13,535 bases of DNA, from the NCBI GenBank assembly GCA_038825775.1, contig JAWBOW010000024.1:1-13535 (forward strand), given 5' to 3'. Of this stretch, positions 13,263-13,535 are shown in pieces. A model generated the notes under the pieces. The model was not told where the DNA came from. It did no database searches and saw only the letters and a list, made by a program, of their open reading frames with translations. Numbering within the stretch: position 1 is the first letter of the stretch; each line of letters starts with the position of its first letter. This stretch comes from JAWBOW01 sp038825775. GTDB taxonomy: Archaea; Nanobdellota; Nanobdellia; Woesearchaeales; WAPY01. A program made the translations under genes and the position numbers.

Positions 13263-13535
13263 ATGAAAGAAAAGCATAGCAAAAAAACTCATGAAAATAA
13301 TGAAAAATTTGATTTTATGGATAAAGTTTTAATAAAACTTAAGGACAAGACAGAGTTTAAAGGTTTAATTCTAAAAAGCCCTGAGAATGACAATAGGATT
13401 TTTATAAAATTAGAAAATGGTTATAATATTGGGTTTAATCCTGAGAATATAGAAAGTATTTCTGTTTTGGAAAAAGCAAAGAAGCAAAGAATAGAAAAAA
13501 CTATTAGTGAGGAAACTATAATGGAAGATAATAAA
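13263..13535 (+). CDS. gatD: Glu-tRNA(Gln) amidotransferase subunit D, N-terminal part; partial at right edge
   Basis: My plus-strand reading from ATG 13263 is open to the window edge (91 residues). After a Lys-rich leader, residues 18-70 form the small N-terminal domain of GatD. It has VLIKLKDKTEFKGLIL, a short acidic turn, then IFIKLENGYNIGFNPENI, where the LxxGYNIG motif is characteristic. The glutaminase (asparaginase-like) domain with its catalytic Thr lies beyond the edge. GatD works with GatE: it releases ammonia from glutamine, which GatE uses to convert Glu-tRNA(Gln) to Gln-tRNA(Gln), a route found only in archaea. This is one of the best taxonomic markers in the window. The start lacks a ribosome site and is probably leaderless. 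Confidence 0.85.
   Translation, partial: MKEKHSKKTHENNEKFDFMDKVLIKLKDKTEFKGLILKSPENDNRIFIKLENGYNIGFNPENIESISVLEKAKKQRIEKTISEETIMEDNK

Overview
The window reads as a piece of an AT-rich archaeal genome, most likely from a DPANN-type archaeon (Woesearchaeota/Pacearchaeota-like). The archaeal signs are a full-length Cdc48/VAT AAA+ ATPase, the start of GatD (the archaeal Glu-tRNA(Gln) amidotransferase subunit), class III (pilin-type) KKG signal peptides, TTTATA-type TATA boxes and GGTGA Shine-Dalgarno sites. The phylum is inferred from small divergent genes and composition; no rRNA or ribosomal protein gene is present to confirm it.

Region 1 (1-3273, minus strand) encodes a cell-surface set. It holds two tandem paralogous pilin-like proteins, a third pilin-like Cys-rich protein that appears to start at ATT, and a secreted or membrane-anchored papain-family (C1A) cysteine protease with a very Cys-rich N-terminal half. 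The protease runs off the left edge, so its His and Asn catalytic residues are not visible. The third protein and the protease share DG(I/V)CDPDC-type motifs.

Region 2 (3492-4793, plus strand) is a tightly coupled gene pair. The first gene fuses a YkgJ-type cysteine-cluster domain to a spermidine-synthase-like SAM-dependent transferase domain. The second is a small SpeD/AdoMet-decarboxylase-family protein whose normal Glu-Ser cleavage site reads Asp-Ser. Its stop codon abuts the stop codon of the convergent gene with no bases between.

Region 3 (4794-9672, minus strand) is the most unusual part, a thiol/lipoyl redox cluster. In transcription order it encodes a two-TM membrane-anchored winged-helix regulator with an external CGC loop, an exported-thioredoxin/CcdA (DsbD-like) membrane protein, a GcvH-like lipoyl carrier, an AhpD-like CxxC protein with its full proton relay, a single-cysteine NAD(P)H flavoprotein disulfide reductase (CoADR/Nox family), and a lipoate-ligase-like protein with a degenerate RRxSGGG motif. 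No glycine-cleavage T or P protein is present. The promoter in front of the five-gene run has two near-identical palindromes centred 32 bp apart on either side of the TATA box. I propose that the cluster is a lipoyl-dependent electron relay serving surface or cytosolic disulfide reduction, controlled by the membrane regulator.

Region 4 (9848-13535) is mostly housekeeping: a small conserved-looking protein of unknown function, Cdc48 with a TATA box enclosed in an 8-bp inverted repeat, a two-TM coiled-coil membrane protein on the minus strand, and the N-terminal domain of GatD running off the right edge, probably translated from a leaderless mRNA. I found no tRNA, rRNA, CRISPR array, transposase or phage gene. 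No stretch over 300 bases lacks a gene.
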